From a virus, in IMG/VR virus record IMGVR_UViG_3300001848_000171, positions 1 through 24,106 of that record: DNA of 24,106 bases. One strand, given 5' to 3'. Under the pieces are notes generated by a model, which made no database searches, was not told the origin of the DNA, and saw nothing but the letters and a program-made list of their open reading frames with translations. Position numbers and translations under genes: made by a program. Numbering within the stretch: position 1 is the stretch's first letter; each line of letters starts with the position of its first letter. This document shows positions 1 to 6,329 of this stretch, piece after piece.

Positions 1-107
<107 letters not shown>

Positions 108-133
108 CAGACCAAACAAAATCTGATATCATT

Positions 134-160
134 AGGGGGAAATAACTTCCCCCTTTTTTT
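134..160 (+). terminator. Rho-independent terminator after psbA
   Basis: GGGGGAA (135-141) pairs perfectly with TTCCCCC (147-153) around a 5-nt loop, with an additional A-T pair at the base, followed immediately by seven T residues (154-160). This is a textbook intrinsic terminator for psbA. The T-run touches the ATG of the glutaredoxin gene at 161. Confidence 0.93.
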
Positions 161-412
161 ATGGATATTACTGTATTTAAAATTAAAGGTTGTGGATATT
201 GTGTGAAAATAAATGAGTTGATGGAAAGAGCTCAAATTGAATACACCACAATCATGGTTGATGATGAAATTACATCAGAAGAATTTAAAGAAAAATTTCC
301 TAATGCTTCTGGATTTCCTTATGTTATAATTGATGGAGAACCTGTCGGAGGATTGGTAGAAACTGTAAAACTTTTTGTTGAGAAAGGTTTGGTTTCTTCT
401 AGAAAAAAATGA
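161..412 (+). CDS. nrdC: Glutaredoxin (NrdC-like)
   Basis: This 83-aa protein has the length and plan of a small glutaredoxin: an N-terminal beta strand, the redox motif GCGYC near residues 10-14, and the cis-proline/glycine region GFPYVIIDGEPVGG near residues 51-64. Glutaredoxins reduce disulfides, and in T4-like phages they serve as electron donor for ribonucleotide reductase, which fits a phage that has to make deoxynucleotides. The start is the only plausible one, because an in-frame stop lies at 143-145 and no alternative start follows it before ATG 161. There is no Shine-Dalgarno sequence: the psbA terminator ends at the base before the ATG, so expression probably depends on read-through or on leaderless initiation. 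Its TGA overlaps the next ATG (ATGA). Confidence 0.9.
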   Translation: MDITVFKIKGCGYCVKINELMERAQIEYTTIMVDDEITSEEFKEKFPNASGFPYVIIDGEPVGGLVETVKLFVEKGLVSSRKK

Positions 413-585
413 AAGATCTGTCAATAAATAAAGGTGTAGAGCTGATGCTCAGACGGAGGTTGAAGAAGGAAGAACCAGAAAGATATGGTTTAAAGATCAA
501 GAAAACTTTTTCCCTCCTAAAAAAAGAATTTCAAATCAAATTTGAATTTACTTGGAGGGATTTAAAACCAACAAGGGAGAATTAA
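409..585 (+). CDS. Small basic hypothetical protein, 58 aa
   Basis: An open frame of 58 codons begins at ATG 409, overlapping the glutaredoxin stop as ATGA, and ends at TAA 583-585, one base before the next gene. The product is rich in Lys, Arg and Glu (for example LMLRRRLKKEEPER near residues 12-25), with no membrane segment or catalytic motif that I recognise. Its last codons hold the AGGGAG ribosome-binding site of the next gene. Tight packing on both sides and an otherwise empty interval argue for a real gene translated by coupling. Function unknown. Confidence 0.75.
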   Translation: MKDLSINKGVELMLRRRLKKEEPERYGLKIKKTFSLLKKEFQIKFEFTWRDLKPTREN

Positions 586-586
586 A

Positions 587-823
587 ATGGAAGCAGCAAC
601 ACCATACATCCTGTTCTTCAGTGGGATAGGTATCGTCGGTTCATTTGTTGTCGGTTTCATGCTAGGATGGTTTGGAAACGATATTGTCTATGCTTTTTTG
701 AATAAGAACAGAATCGAACCATTACATCCAGAAATGTTTGACGAGAACGGTCAACTAATTCCCGATGAAATTGTCGCTGTTAGATTTGAAAGAGACGAGG
801 ACGAAGAAGACTACGAGGATTGA
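587..823 (+). CDS. Small membrane protein with acidic tail, 78 aa
   Basis: The protein begins with a hydrophobic, glycine-rich stretch of about 25 residues (roughly 6-31, containing ILFFSGIGIVGSFVVGFMLG), which looks like one transmembrane helix. A hydrophilic domain follows, with a strongly acidic end (ERDEDEEDYED). AGGGAG at 574-579 lies 7 nt upstream of ATG 587, a good ribosome-binding site. The stop overlaps the start region of the RNase H gene. I do not recognise a family with assigned function; position suggests a small phage inner-membrane protein of the host-takeover/metabolism block. Confidence 0.8.
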   Translation: MEAATPYILFFSGIGIVGSFVVGFMLGWFGNDIVYAFLNKNRIEPLHPEMFDENGQLIPDEIVAVRFERDEDEEDYED

Positions 824-825
824 AT

Positions 826-1680
826 ATGATTTTGATTGACATGAACCAGATTATGATTTCTAATCTCATGGTTCAACTAAAAAATGATGCTTTGAATGAA
901 AAACTGGCGAGGCATATGGTCCTCACTAGTTTGTTATCTTATGAAAAGCAATACGCCGAAGAGTATGGAGAGATCGTATTAGCATACGATTCAAAACATT
1001 ACTGGAGAAGAGAAGTATTCCCTTATTACAAACAGAATAGAAAGAAAGACAGAGAAAAATCCAACCATGATTGGAATAATATTTTTGAAGTTCTGAATAA
1101 AATTAGAGATGAAATTAAAAATTACTTTCCATATAAAGTAGTTGAAGTCTATGGTGCTGAAGCAGATGATGTTATCTCTACCCTATGTAAAAATAAAGGA
1201 GCATATCCTGTTCTAATTCTTTCTGGTGATAAAGATTTTATTCAGCTACAGAAGTATCCTGGGGTCAAGCAATTAAATCCCATCATGAAAAAGGAAGTCA
1301 GTCATGATAATCCTTATGTGTTTATTAAAGAACATATTTTGAAGGGAGATAAGTCTGATGGTATACCTAACTACCTTTCTTCCGATGATACATTTGTTAG
1401 TGGTGTAAGACAAAAACCTATAAGTAAGAAAAACTTAGATAAGTGGGTTGATCAAGACCCATCTGTTTTTTGTACCACTCCAGAATTACAAAAAAATTAT
1501 TATAGGAATAGACAATTAATTGATTTTGATTATGTTCCTTCCGAGATAGAAAAAAAAATCATGGAAGAATATACTTCACTAAATAACATTGAAAAGAAAG
1601 TTCCTTTAGAATATTTCCGTGACCATCAACTATCTGATCTGATGGAAGCCTACTATTTCCGTAACAAGATTAATTTTTAA
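826..1680 (+). CDS. rnh: T4-type RNase H (5'-3' exonuclease / flap nuclease)
   Basis: This 284-aa protein matches the T4 RNase H family (FEN-1/5' nuclease superfamily), which removes RNA primers from lagging-strand fragments. It shows the spaced acidic clusters of that family: LIDMNQ at the N terminus, FPYYKQNRKKDREKS in the helical-gateway region, GAEADDVIS in the middle and LSGDKDFIQL after it, all expected to bind the two metal ions. Length is close to the roughly 305 aa of T4. I place the start at ATG 826 because GAGGA at 815-819 sits 6 nt upstream; an in-frame TTG at 820 is closer than is normal. It follows the membrane-protein gene directly and probably shares its transcript. Confidence 0.9.
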   Translation: MILIDMNQIMISNLMVQLKNDALNEKLARHMVLTSLLSYEKQYAEEYGEIVLAYDSKHYWRREVFPYYKQNRKKDREKSNHDWNNIFEVLNKIRDEIKNYFPYKVVEVYGAEADDVISTLCKNKGAYPVLILSGDKDFIQLQKYPGVKQLNPIMKKEVSHDNPYVFIKEHILKGDKSDGIPNYLSSDDTFVSGVRQKPISKKNLDKWVDQDPSVFCTTPELQKNYYRNRQLIDFDYVPSEIEKKIMEEYTSLNNIEKKVPLEYFRDHQLSDLMEAYYFRNKINF

Positions 1681-1682
1681 CT

Positions 1683-2114
1683 ATGAAACTACTAATTTCC
1701 GAAGTGTTGCAGAAAGTTAGCAACGCTAAAACTAAAGCTGAGAAAGTTAAACTACTTCAGGAATACAATACACCAGCTCTACGAGCAATTCTAATTGCTA
1801 ATTACGATGAGTCTATTGAATCTTTGCTTCCAGAAGGAGCAGTTCCTTATACTCCTAACGAAGCACCAAAAGGTACTGAGCATACTGTACTAGAACATGA
1901 GTACCGTAAGTTGTATATCTTCTTTAAAGGTGGATCATCTATCAAACAAATGATGAGAGAGAATCTTTTCATTCAAATGATCGAAGGATTACATGCTGAA
2001 GAAGCAGAAGTTCTAGTTCTGATTAAAGACAAAGGACTACAAAGAAAATATAAGATTACGAAAGCTTGTGTAGAAGAAGCATTCCCTCAAATCAAATGGG
2101 GAGGTCGTGCTTGA
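1683..2114 (+). CDS. DUF6433-like conserved cyanophage protein
   Basis: The 143-aa product has an N-terminal helical segment (SEVLQKVSNAKTKAEKVKLL), then the blocks YTPNEAP and EHTVLEHEYR, and a C-terminal end KITKACVEEAFPQIKWGG. I recognise this pattern as the family annotated DUF6433 in T4-like cyanophages. No function is established that I know of. It starts 2 nt after the RNase H stop and has no clear Shine-Dalgarno sequence, so translation may be coupled. Its final codons contain the GAGG ribosome-binding site of the next gene, which overlaps it by 4 nt (TTGA). Confidence 0.82.
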   Translation: MKLLISEVLQKVSNAKTKAEKVKLLQEYNTPALRAILIANYDESIESLLPEGAVPYTPNEAPKGTEHTVLEHEYRKLYIFFKGGSSIKQMMRENLFIQMIEGLHAEEAEVLVLIKDKGLQRKYKITKACVEEAFPQIKWGGRA

Positions 2115-2371
2115 GCATTAAAATTTTACATCAAAACTGTGACCCAGTATTAGCTGAAGATAGAACACTTCCCTACACAACTTACTTAGTTAATTACCAA
2201 AACGAAAGCAACGAACAGTGTTATGATATTGTCATTGCTAATAAGAAAGTAGATATCTTTGATTTTTATTGGGATAAATATCGAGAAGGTTTAAAATCAT
2301 TTAAACAAACTGAAGGTAGAGTTAATCCTAAAGTTTGGTTCCATAAAACAGAAACAAAAAAGAAGAGGTAG
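2111..2371 (+). CDS. Hypothetical protein, 86 aa, TTG start
   Basis: The frame is open further upstream, but the earlier part lies inside the preceding gene and reads as an out-of-frame shadow. I choose TTG 2111 because GAGG at 2101-2104 sits 6 nt upstream and it overlaps the previous stop as TTGA. The product, beginning (M)SIKILHQNCDPVL, is a small mixed alpha/beta-looking protein with a lysine-rich end (KTETKKKR). The region ANKKVDIFDFYWDKYREGLK looks like a helix with aromatic residues. I do not recognise a family. It sits in a run of small genes ahead of speD. Confidence 0.72.
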   Translation: MSIKILHQNCDPVLAEDRTLPYTTYLVNYQNESNEQCYDIVIANKKVDIFDFYWDKYREGLKSFKQTEGRVNPKVWFHKTETKKKR

Positions 2372-2375
2372 ATTG

Positions 2376-2711
2376 ATGGAGAAGATGGGTAAACATTACA
2401 TGTTGAATTTATATGGTTGTTCGTTTTCTCTTTTAGATAATGAATTTTTTCTTTGTGATCTGTTAGAAAATGCAGCAGAGTCAAGTGGAGCACATGTACT
2501 TCAAACGATTTACGAAAAGTTTGAACCTCAAGGTGTTACTGTTGCTTGTATACTTGCTGAAAGTCACATAACTATTCATACTTGGCCAGAGAAAGGAGAA
2601 GCAGCAGCAGATATTTTTACATGTGGTGATGCCCAACCTAAGATAGGATGTGATATACTTATAGAACAACTCGATGCCAAAGATTTTACTTTGGATTATG
2701 TAGAACGGTAA
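2376..2711 (+). CDS. speD: S-adenosylmethionine decarboxylase proenzyme
   Basis: This 111-aa protein carries the prokaryotic SpeD signature AESHITIHTWPE. The enzyme cleaves itself between Glu62 and Ser63, turning the serine into the pyruvoyl group needed to decarboxylate S-adenosylmethionine for spermidine synthesis. The second diagnostic block, DIFTCGD, with the catalytic cysteine (residue 83), is present. Length fits the short bacterial/archaeal class. I place the start at ATG 2376, 7 nt after AGAAGAGG (2361-2368); a TTG at 2373 and ATG 2385 are poorer choices. Cyanophages often carry speD as a host-derived metabolic gene, but its benefit in infection is not settled. Confidence 0.93.
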   Translation: MEKMGKHYMLNLYGCSFSLLDNEFFLCDLLENAAESSGAHVLQTIYEKFEPQGVTVACILAESHITIHTWPEKGEAAADIFTCGDAQPKIGCDILIEQLDAKDFTLDYVER

Positions 2712-2725
2712 CAAACAATACAAAA

Positions 2726-2733
2726 AATAAATA
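2726..2733 (+). promoter_or_regulatory. Possible T4-type late promoter (AATAAATA)
   Basis: AATAAATA matches the T4 late promoter core (TATAAATA) at seven of eight bases and lies about 80 nt upstream of the 50-aa gene, just before the structured leader. The surrounding sequence is AT-rich, so a chance match is quite possible. Confidence 0.35.
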
Positions 2734-2744
2734 ATATATAGTAA

Positions 2745-2803
2745 ACGTTCATTCGCTATTCCCAAATAGCGAACGGAAGTAAGCGACACGGAACGGATCG
2801 TTC
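2745..2803 (+). ncRNA. Structured leader with two hairpins
   Basis: TTCGCTATT (2752-2760) pairs perfectly with AATAGCGAA (2765-2773) around CCCA, and GAACG (2791-2795) pairs with CGTTC (2799-2803) around a 3-nt loop. The block is much more GC-rich than its flanks and repeats GAACGGA and CGTTCAT in both halves (GCGAACGGAAG and GGAACGGATC). It lies immediately upstream of the ATG at 2808, where a standard ribosome-binding site is missing. It may be a cis-acting RNA that controls the 50-aa gene, or the leader part of a small mobile cassette. I cannot identify a known RNA family. Confidence 0.5.
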
Positions 2804-2807
2804 ATCT

Positions 2808-2960
2808 ATGGAAACACTCATCTTGACTTGCTTACAGGCACAATTAATGGCAGGGAGAGTTCTTAAAGCAGACATCCCTAATCATGCTAAAAATGATTTA
2901 GTGTGGGAGATCAAACAAGTATCTCCAAAAGAGTGTAAACTAGACGCAAAGGTTGACTGA
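2808..2960 (+). CDS. Small conserved-looking protein, 50 aa (METLILT type)
   Basis: An ORF of 50 codons runs from ATG 2808 to TGA 2958-2960. Its product starts METLILTCLQAQLMAGRV, continues with a Pro/Asn segment, and ends KECKLDAKVD. My recollection is that short proteins of this kind occur in other T4-like cyanophages, but I cannot verify that here. There is no membrane segment or catalytic motif. The start has no clear Shine-Dalgarno sequence and is preceded by the hairpin-rich leader at 2745-2803, which may govern its translation. Function unknown. Confidence 0.7.
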   Translation: METLILTCLQAQLMAGRVLKADIPNHAKNDLVWEIKQVSPKECKLDAKVD

Positions 2961-2999
2961 AGGAACGCCACCTAACCCACAAAGTAAAGGAGCAAACCT

Positions 3000-3080
3000 A
3001 TGGCGCTTATTTTAATCAGAAACAAAATTTTAAAAGAGCAACGTCTATATCAAGCACAACTTCATATGGCAACTCGCTAA
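3000..3080 (+). CDS. Very small basic protein, 26 aa
   Basis: ATG 3000 is preceded by AAGGAG (2988-2993) at 6-nt spacing, one of the best ribosome-binding sites in this region. The frame runs 26 codons to TAA 3078-3080, giving MALILIRNKILKEQRLYQAQ plus a six-residue tail. The terminator begins 9 nt after the stop. The strong translation signal and exact fit between leader and terminator support a real micro-gene. The sequence could form one amphipathic, basic helix. Function unknown. Confidence 0.6.
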   Translation: MALILIRNKILKEQRLYQAQLHMATR

Positions 3081-3088
3081 TAGATTCA

Positions 3089-3109
3089 GGGGGCATTGCC
3101 CCCTTTTTT
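3089..3109 (+). terminator. Rho-independent terminator before the thyX-phoH operon
   Basis: GGGGGC (3089-3094) pairs perfectly with GCCCCC (3098-3103) around ATT, followed by TTTTTT (3104-3109). It separates the speD/small-gene unit from the next promoter, whose -35 box starts two bases later at 3111. Confidence 0.93.
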
Positions 3110-3110
3110 A

Positions 3111-3139
3111 TTGACATCTTATAATACGTGTGGTAGAAT
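3111..3139 (+). promoter_or_regulatory. Sigma-70 promoter (TTGACA-17-TAGAAT)
   Basis: A perfect -35 hexamer TTGACA at 3111-3116 is separated by exactly 17 nt from TAGAAT at 3134-3139. Transcription would begin near 3146, followed by GGAGGA and ATG 3164. This is a host-type promoter likely read by the cyanobacterial RNA polymerase early in infection, opening the operon that carries thyX, phoH, the exonuclease and gp33. Confidence 0.85.
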
Positions 3140-3163
3140 ACAAACAAATCTAGTGGAGGAAAG

Positions 3164-3460
3164 ATGTCTTCATTAAAGAAAGCAACCAAGCTGCTTACAA
3201 AAGCATTGGATGATCCGAGATATTCTTATGATCAATATGTTGAAATCTTAAAGCGTAGGCATAAGATTAAACAACTACGCCAACAAATTAACAACGATAG
3301 AAAAGCATACCAAGGATTTGGATACACCTATGACCCAATCGAAGCTCTACAACGAACAGACGAATATGCCAGTAAAATTGATATCGGTGACGCCAGAAGC
3401 GGAACAGATGATGGGGTACATAGCGAGGGTGAGCAACCCACAGAATCAGGAGAATCGTAG
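3164..3460 (+). CDS. Hypothetical protein, 98 aa, 3' end overlapping thyX
   Basis: The first gene after the promoter has a strong ribosome-binding site (TGGAGGA, 3153-3159) ahead of ATG 3164. Residues 1 to about 67 are Lys/Arg- and Tyr-rich and predicted helical (SSLKKATKLLTKALDDPRYS, then LKRRHKIKQLRQQINNDRKA). The last ~31 residues are read from the start of thyX in another frame and are rich in Gly, Ser, Asp and Glu, as expected of overprinted sequence. The overlap with the thyX start I prefer (3366) is 95 nt, unusually long for this genome. A sequencing or real frameshift that removed an earlier stop is an alternative. Function unknown. Confidence 0.7.
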   Translation: MSSLKKATKLLTKALDDPRYSYDQYVEILKRRHKIKQLRQQINNDRKAYQGFGYTYDPIEALQRTDEYASKIDIGDARSGTDDGVHSEGEQPTESGES

Positions 3461-4001
3461 CGTTGCTCCTTTGCTCAAGTATTGTATCCAGCATCAGCAC
3501 TGGTCAGTATTTGAGCAGGCACATATGTCTCTAGAGATTGAAACCAATCGTGGTATTGCCGCTCAAATTCTGAGGCATCGTTCGTTTACATTCCAAGAGT
3601 TCTCTCAACGTTATGCTGACAGTTCTTTGCTGAGTGATTACATTCCTGTGCCAGATCTTCGTCGTCAGGATAACAAGAATCGTCAGAACTCTATTGATGA
3701 TATTGGTGAGTATGAGAAACTTACTCTTCAAAGTAAGATCCAAGAACACTTTGCCGAAGGAATGAAACTCTACAAAGAACTTCTAGGTCATGGTGTGGCA
3801 AAAGAATGTGCCAGATTTGTTCTTCCTCTAGCAACACCCACTCGTATCTACATGACTGGATCTGTTCGTTCATGGATCCACTATATAGATCTACGGAGTG
3901 CTCACGGCACTCAGAAAGAACACATGGATATTGCTAACGCTTGTAAGCAAATCTTTGCTGAACAATTCCCTATTTGTGCTGAAGCTTTGGAGTGGAACTA
4001 A
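3366..4001 (+). CDS. thyX: FAD-dependent thymidylate synthase
   Basis: This 211-aa protein is ThyX, which methylates dUMP to dTMP using methylene-tetrahydrofolate, NADPH and FAD. The ThyX motif is clear: RHRSFTFQEFSQRY at about residues 70-83, fitting RHR(X7)S. The C-terminal segment SVRSWIHYIDLRSAHGTQKE holds the conserved substrate-binding arginines. I place the start at ATG 3366 because MPVKLISVTPEAEQMMGYIA is the usual ThyX N terminus; the frame is open back to 3318 but that part lies within the preceding gene. No strong Shine-Dalgarno is visible at 3366, so translation may be coupled to the overlapping upstream gene. It supplies thymidine for phage DNA. Confidence 0.95.
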   Translation: MPVKLISVTPEAEQMMGYIARVSNPQNQENRSVAPLLKYCIQHQHWSVFEQAHMSLEIETNRGIAAQILRHRSFTFQEFSQRYADSSLLSDYIPVPDLRRQDNKNRQNSIDDIGEYEKLTLQSKIQEHFAEGMKLYKELLGHGVAKECARFVLPLATPTRIYMTGSVRSWIHYIDLRSAHGTQKEHMDIANACKQIFAEQFPICAEALEWN

Positions 4002-4240
4002 TGCCTACATACCCTGTAATACATAAAGAAACTAAAGAAAAGAAAGAACTCTACATGACAATGGCAGAGTACGATCAATGGAGAAAAGATAATCCTGAAT
4101 GGGATAAAGACTGGCAAGCTGGCATCGGTGGTGTTGGTGAAGTCGGTGATTGGAGAAACAAGATGGGCAAGACTCATCCTGGATGGAATGAAATTATGAA
4201 CAAAATGAAAAACGTACCTGGATCAAAAGTGGAGTGGTAA
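4001..4240 (+). CDS. Small FmdB-like cyanophage protein, 79 aa
   Basis: ATG 4001 overlaps the thyX stop by one base (TAATG). The protein starts MPTYPVIHKETKEKKELYM, has Trp-rich segments (YDQWRKDNPEWDKDW; EVGDWRNKMG), and ends THPGWNEIMNKMKNVPGSKV. I recognise this organisation from small proteins of marine T4-like phages sometimes compared with FmdB regulatory proteins, but the cysteines of an FmdB zinc ribbon are absent here. No function can be assigned. It lies between thyX and phoH and is probably translated by coupling. Confidence 0.75.
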   Translation: MPTYPVIHKETKEKKELYMTMAEYDQWRKDNPEWDKDWQAGIGGVGEVGDWRNKMGKTHPGWNEIMNKMKNVPGSKVEW

Positions 4241-4241
4241 T

Positions 4242-4994
4242 ATGCCTAGAGCAAGAAAAAGAAATCAACCAGATATTAACGGTATGAGTCTCAAACAAAT
4301 GAAAAGAAGGAAGCCTATTAATGCTGACTATCTTTTAAACATTGAACCTCTTACAGATAACCAACGTGTTATGTTTGAGGAGTATGGTAAAGGACAGCAT
4401 CTATTTGTTTATGGTGCTGCTGGTACTGGTAAAACATTTGTGGCATTGTACCTAGCTCTTCGTGATGTACTGGATGAGAACACACCATACGAAAAAGTAT
4501 ATGTTGTTCGCTCTCTAGTTGCCACTAGGGAGATTGGATTCCTTCCTGGTACACATGAAGACAAAGCATCTCTCTATCAAATTCCATACAAAAATATGGT
4601 AAAATATATGTTTGAGATGCCTGATGATGCTTCGTTTGATATGCTCTATGAGAATCTCAAGCATCAGGAAACTGTTTCTTTCTGGTCTACTTCTTTCCTT
4701 AGAGGTACTACTCTAGATAAAGCAATTGTAATTGTGGATGAATGTCAGAATCTAAACTTCCATGAGTTGGATTCTATCATCACTAGGGTTGGTGAAGATA
4801 CAAAGATCATGTTCTGTGGTGATGCTAGTCAGTCTGACCTACAAAAAACAAATGAACGAACAGGTATCATTGACTTCCAAAGAATTCTACAACAAATGAA
4901 AGAAGTATCTCTCATTGAATTTGGTGTAGAAGATATTGTAAGATCTGGATTGATCAAGTCCTATATTATTGCTAAAATTAATCTTGGTTTCTAA
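4242..4994 (+). CDS. phoH: PhoH-like ATPase
   Basis: The 250-aa protein has a complete Walker A motif GAAGTGKT (residues 58-65) and a Walker B motif IVIVDECQN with D166-E167, followed by the CGDASQSDL sensor-like block. This is the arrangement of the PhoH family of P-loop ATPases. An N-terminal basic segment (PRARKRNQ; KQMKRRKP) may bind nucleic acid. phoH is very common in marine phages; although named for phosphate starvation in E. coli, its role in phage infection is not settled. ATG 4242 follows the previous stop by one base. The last base of its stop codon is the first base of the next ATG. Confidence 0.95.
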   Translation: MPRARKRNQPDINGMSLKQMKRRKPINADYLLNIEPLTDNQRVMFEEYGKGQHLFVYGAAGTGKTFVALYLALRDVLDENTPYEKVYVVRSLVATREIGFLPGTHEDKASLYQIPYKNMVKYMFEMPDDASFDMLYENLKHQETVSFWSTSFLRGTTLDKAIVIVDECQNLNFHELDSIITRVGEDTKIMFCGDASQSDLQKTNERTGIIDFQRILQQMKEVSLIEFGVEDIVRSGLIKSYIIAKINLGF

Positions 4995-5686
4995 TGAAAT
5001 TATTTAATCACACTGGTATTATTGAACCGATAGAGATGGACACAGTTACCATCGAAAACAAACGTTATTATGTCACACCAACTGGATTCAAACATCCATC
5101 GGTTACCACTGTGATTAGTAATAACAGTAGGAAACAAAAGGTTCTTGCTGAATGGAGACGTAGAGTTGGCAAAGAAAAAGCACAACAAATATCTACTCAA
5201 GCTTCTGGAAGAGGTACTAGATACCATAAACTTGTTGAAGATTATCTCAACAATGAATTGAATCTAGAACGATATAAAGATCAACCTCTTCCAGTGCTTA
5301 TGTTTAATTCTACGATCAAGATTTTGGATCGTATAAATAACATATATCTTCAGGAAGCAGCATTATATTCTGATACTTTAGGAATTGCTGGAAGGGTTGA
5401 TTGTATTGCTGAGTTTGATGGTGAACTATCCATCATAGATTTTAAAACCTCAAAGAAAATCAAAGAAGAGGATCACCTCTACGATTATTACGTTCAAGAA
5501 TGTGCATACGCCTGTATGCTTCAGGAAATTTATGGTCTCTCAGTAAAAAAACTGGTTACTATTGTTTCATGTGAGGACGGTGATAGTCAGGTCAGTGTAC
5601 AACCACCTAAAAAAGAATACTTCTTAAGACTACAAGAGTACATCCAGGAATATAAAGAAAAAAATGATAGACATATTGGAGGATAA
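4994..5686 (+). CDS. PD-(D/E)XK family exonuclease
   Basis: The 230-aa protein carries the nuclease core of the PD-(D/E)XK superfamily: GRVDC with Asp136, then IIDFKTSKK with Asp149 and Lys151, followed by a conserved helix YYVQECAYACML. This order resembles RecB-like and mitochondrial MGME1-type exonucleases, so a DNA exonuclease in replication, recombination or host DNA breakdown is the likely role. ATG 4994 overlaps the phoH stop (TAATG). The end of the gene contains the GGAGGA (5678-5683) that serves gp33; the two genes do not overlap if gp33 starts at 5691. Confidence 0.88.
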   Translation: MKLFNHTGIIEPIEMDTVTIENKRYYVTPTGFKHPSVTTVISNNSRKQKVLAEWRRRVGKEKAQQISTQASGRGTRYHKLVEDYLNNELNLERYKDQPLPVLMFNSTIKILDRINNIYLQEAALYSDTLGIAGRVDCIAEFDGELSIIDFKTSKKIKEEDHLYDYYVQECAYACMLQEIYGLSVKKLVTIVSCEDGDSQVSVQPPKKEYFLRLQEYIQEYKEKNDRHIGG

Positions 5687-5690
5687 ATTT

Positions 5691-5909
5691 ATGACGACTG
5701 CGAAGTTCTCGCAGGATGTGGAAAAAATTGCTATCGAATATTCAATGAATTATATCGATGCTATTATTCATTATTGTGAGAAGAATGAAATTGAATTGGA
5801 GCTTGTACCTAAACTAATTTCAAAACCATTGAAAGATAAACTTAAGTATGATGCTCAGAAACTTAACTATATGAAGAAGACTTCACGAGCAAAATTAATG
5901 TTGGTTTGA
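5691..5909 (+). CDS. gp33: Late-transcription coactivator, gp33-like
   Basis: The 72-aa protein aligns by eye with the central and C-terminal part of T4 gp33: the segment VEKIAIEYSMNYIDAIIHYC corresponds to the T4 block EKMVEEFGMSYLEATTAFLE, followed by similar spacing to KLISKPLKDKL and an aromatic/basic end. T4 gp33 bridges host RNA polymerase and the sliding clamp to activate late promoters, which fits the TATAAATA motifs elsewhere in the window. It is shorter than T4 gp33 (112 aa), mostly at the N terminus. I choose ATG 5691 because GGAGGA lies 7 nt upstream; an earlier in-frame ATG at 5664 would lie within the exonuclease gene. Confidence 0.8.
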   Translation: MTTAKFSQDVEKIAIEYSMNYIDAIIHYCEKNEIELELVPKLISKPLKDKLKYDAQKLNYMKKTSRAKLMLV

Positions 5910-5910
5910 T

Positions 5911-6249
5911 ATGTCAGAATTTTTTAAATCCGAAATGGTACGAGGTGAAGTTCAACACATTATGGAACTTCAACAATATTGTTTTCAATGTGCTGCTGCT
6001 TTTCCTGTCTTAAAAAAAGAAAAGAAGAAAGAATACTTTGAGGTTCTTGAAGAATTAATTGAAAAACAAAAGATCTTTACAGCTCGTCTAACATTAAGTG
6101 ATGATCCAGAAGCAGTTGATATGGCAGAAACAATGAAACAATCTGCTATAATGTTAGGAGCAAGTCCAAACACATCATTAACTGGTGTGTTTGATGATCT
6201 TCTTAAAAAAGTTCAAGCAATGAAAGCTAAATTAGCGGCAGAGGGTTGA
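5911..6249 (+). CDS. DUF1825 family protein
   Basis: The 112-aa protein is helical, starting MSEFFKSEMVRGEVQHIMEL and continuing with EVLEELIEKQKIFTARLTLS and a final amphipathic helix. This matches the cyanobacterial DUF1825 family, small soluble proteins nearly confined to cyanobacteria and their phages. The function is unknown to me. It starts one base after the gp33 stop. Its TGA is embedded in the -35 box (TTGACG) of the gp32 promoter. Confidence 0.82.
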   Translation: MSEFFKSEMVRGEVQHIMELQQYCFQCAAAFPVLKKEKKKEYFEVLEELIEKQKIFTARLTLSDDPEAVDMAETMKQSAIMLGASPNTSLTGVFDDLLKKVQAMKAKLAAEG

Positions 6250-6274
6250 CGCCGACCCCCTGCCGTGTTATTAT
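6246..6274 (+). promoter_or_regulatory. Sigma-70 promoter of gp32 (TTGACG-17-TATTAT)
   Basis: TTGACG at 6246-6251 and TATTAT at 6269-6274 are separated by 17 nt, a strong sigma-70-like promoter. Transcription would begin around 6281, giving a leader of about 50 nt before gp32 with a GAGGT ribosome-binding site at 6319-6323. The -35 box overlaps the stop codon of the DUF1825 gene, so gp32 can be made separately from the upstream operon. Confidence 0.82.
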
Positions 6275-6329
6275 ATGTAAGTGATCAGGCGTCACACAGA
6301 CCAAATCCTATTTAATCCGAGGTAATCCT

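Noticed and set aside
3120-3125. TATAAT immediately after TTGACA
   Set aside because: It is only 3 nt from the TTGACA and cannot act as its -10; TAGAAT at 3134-3139 has the correct 17-nt spacing.
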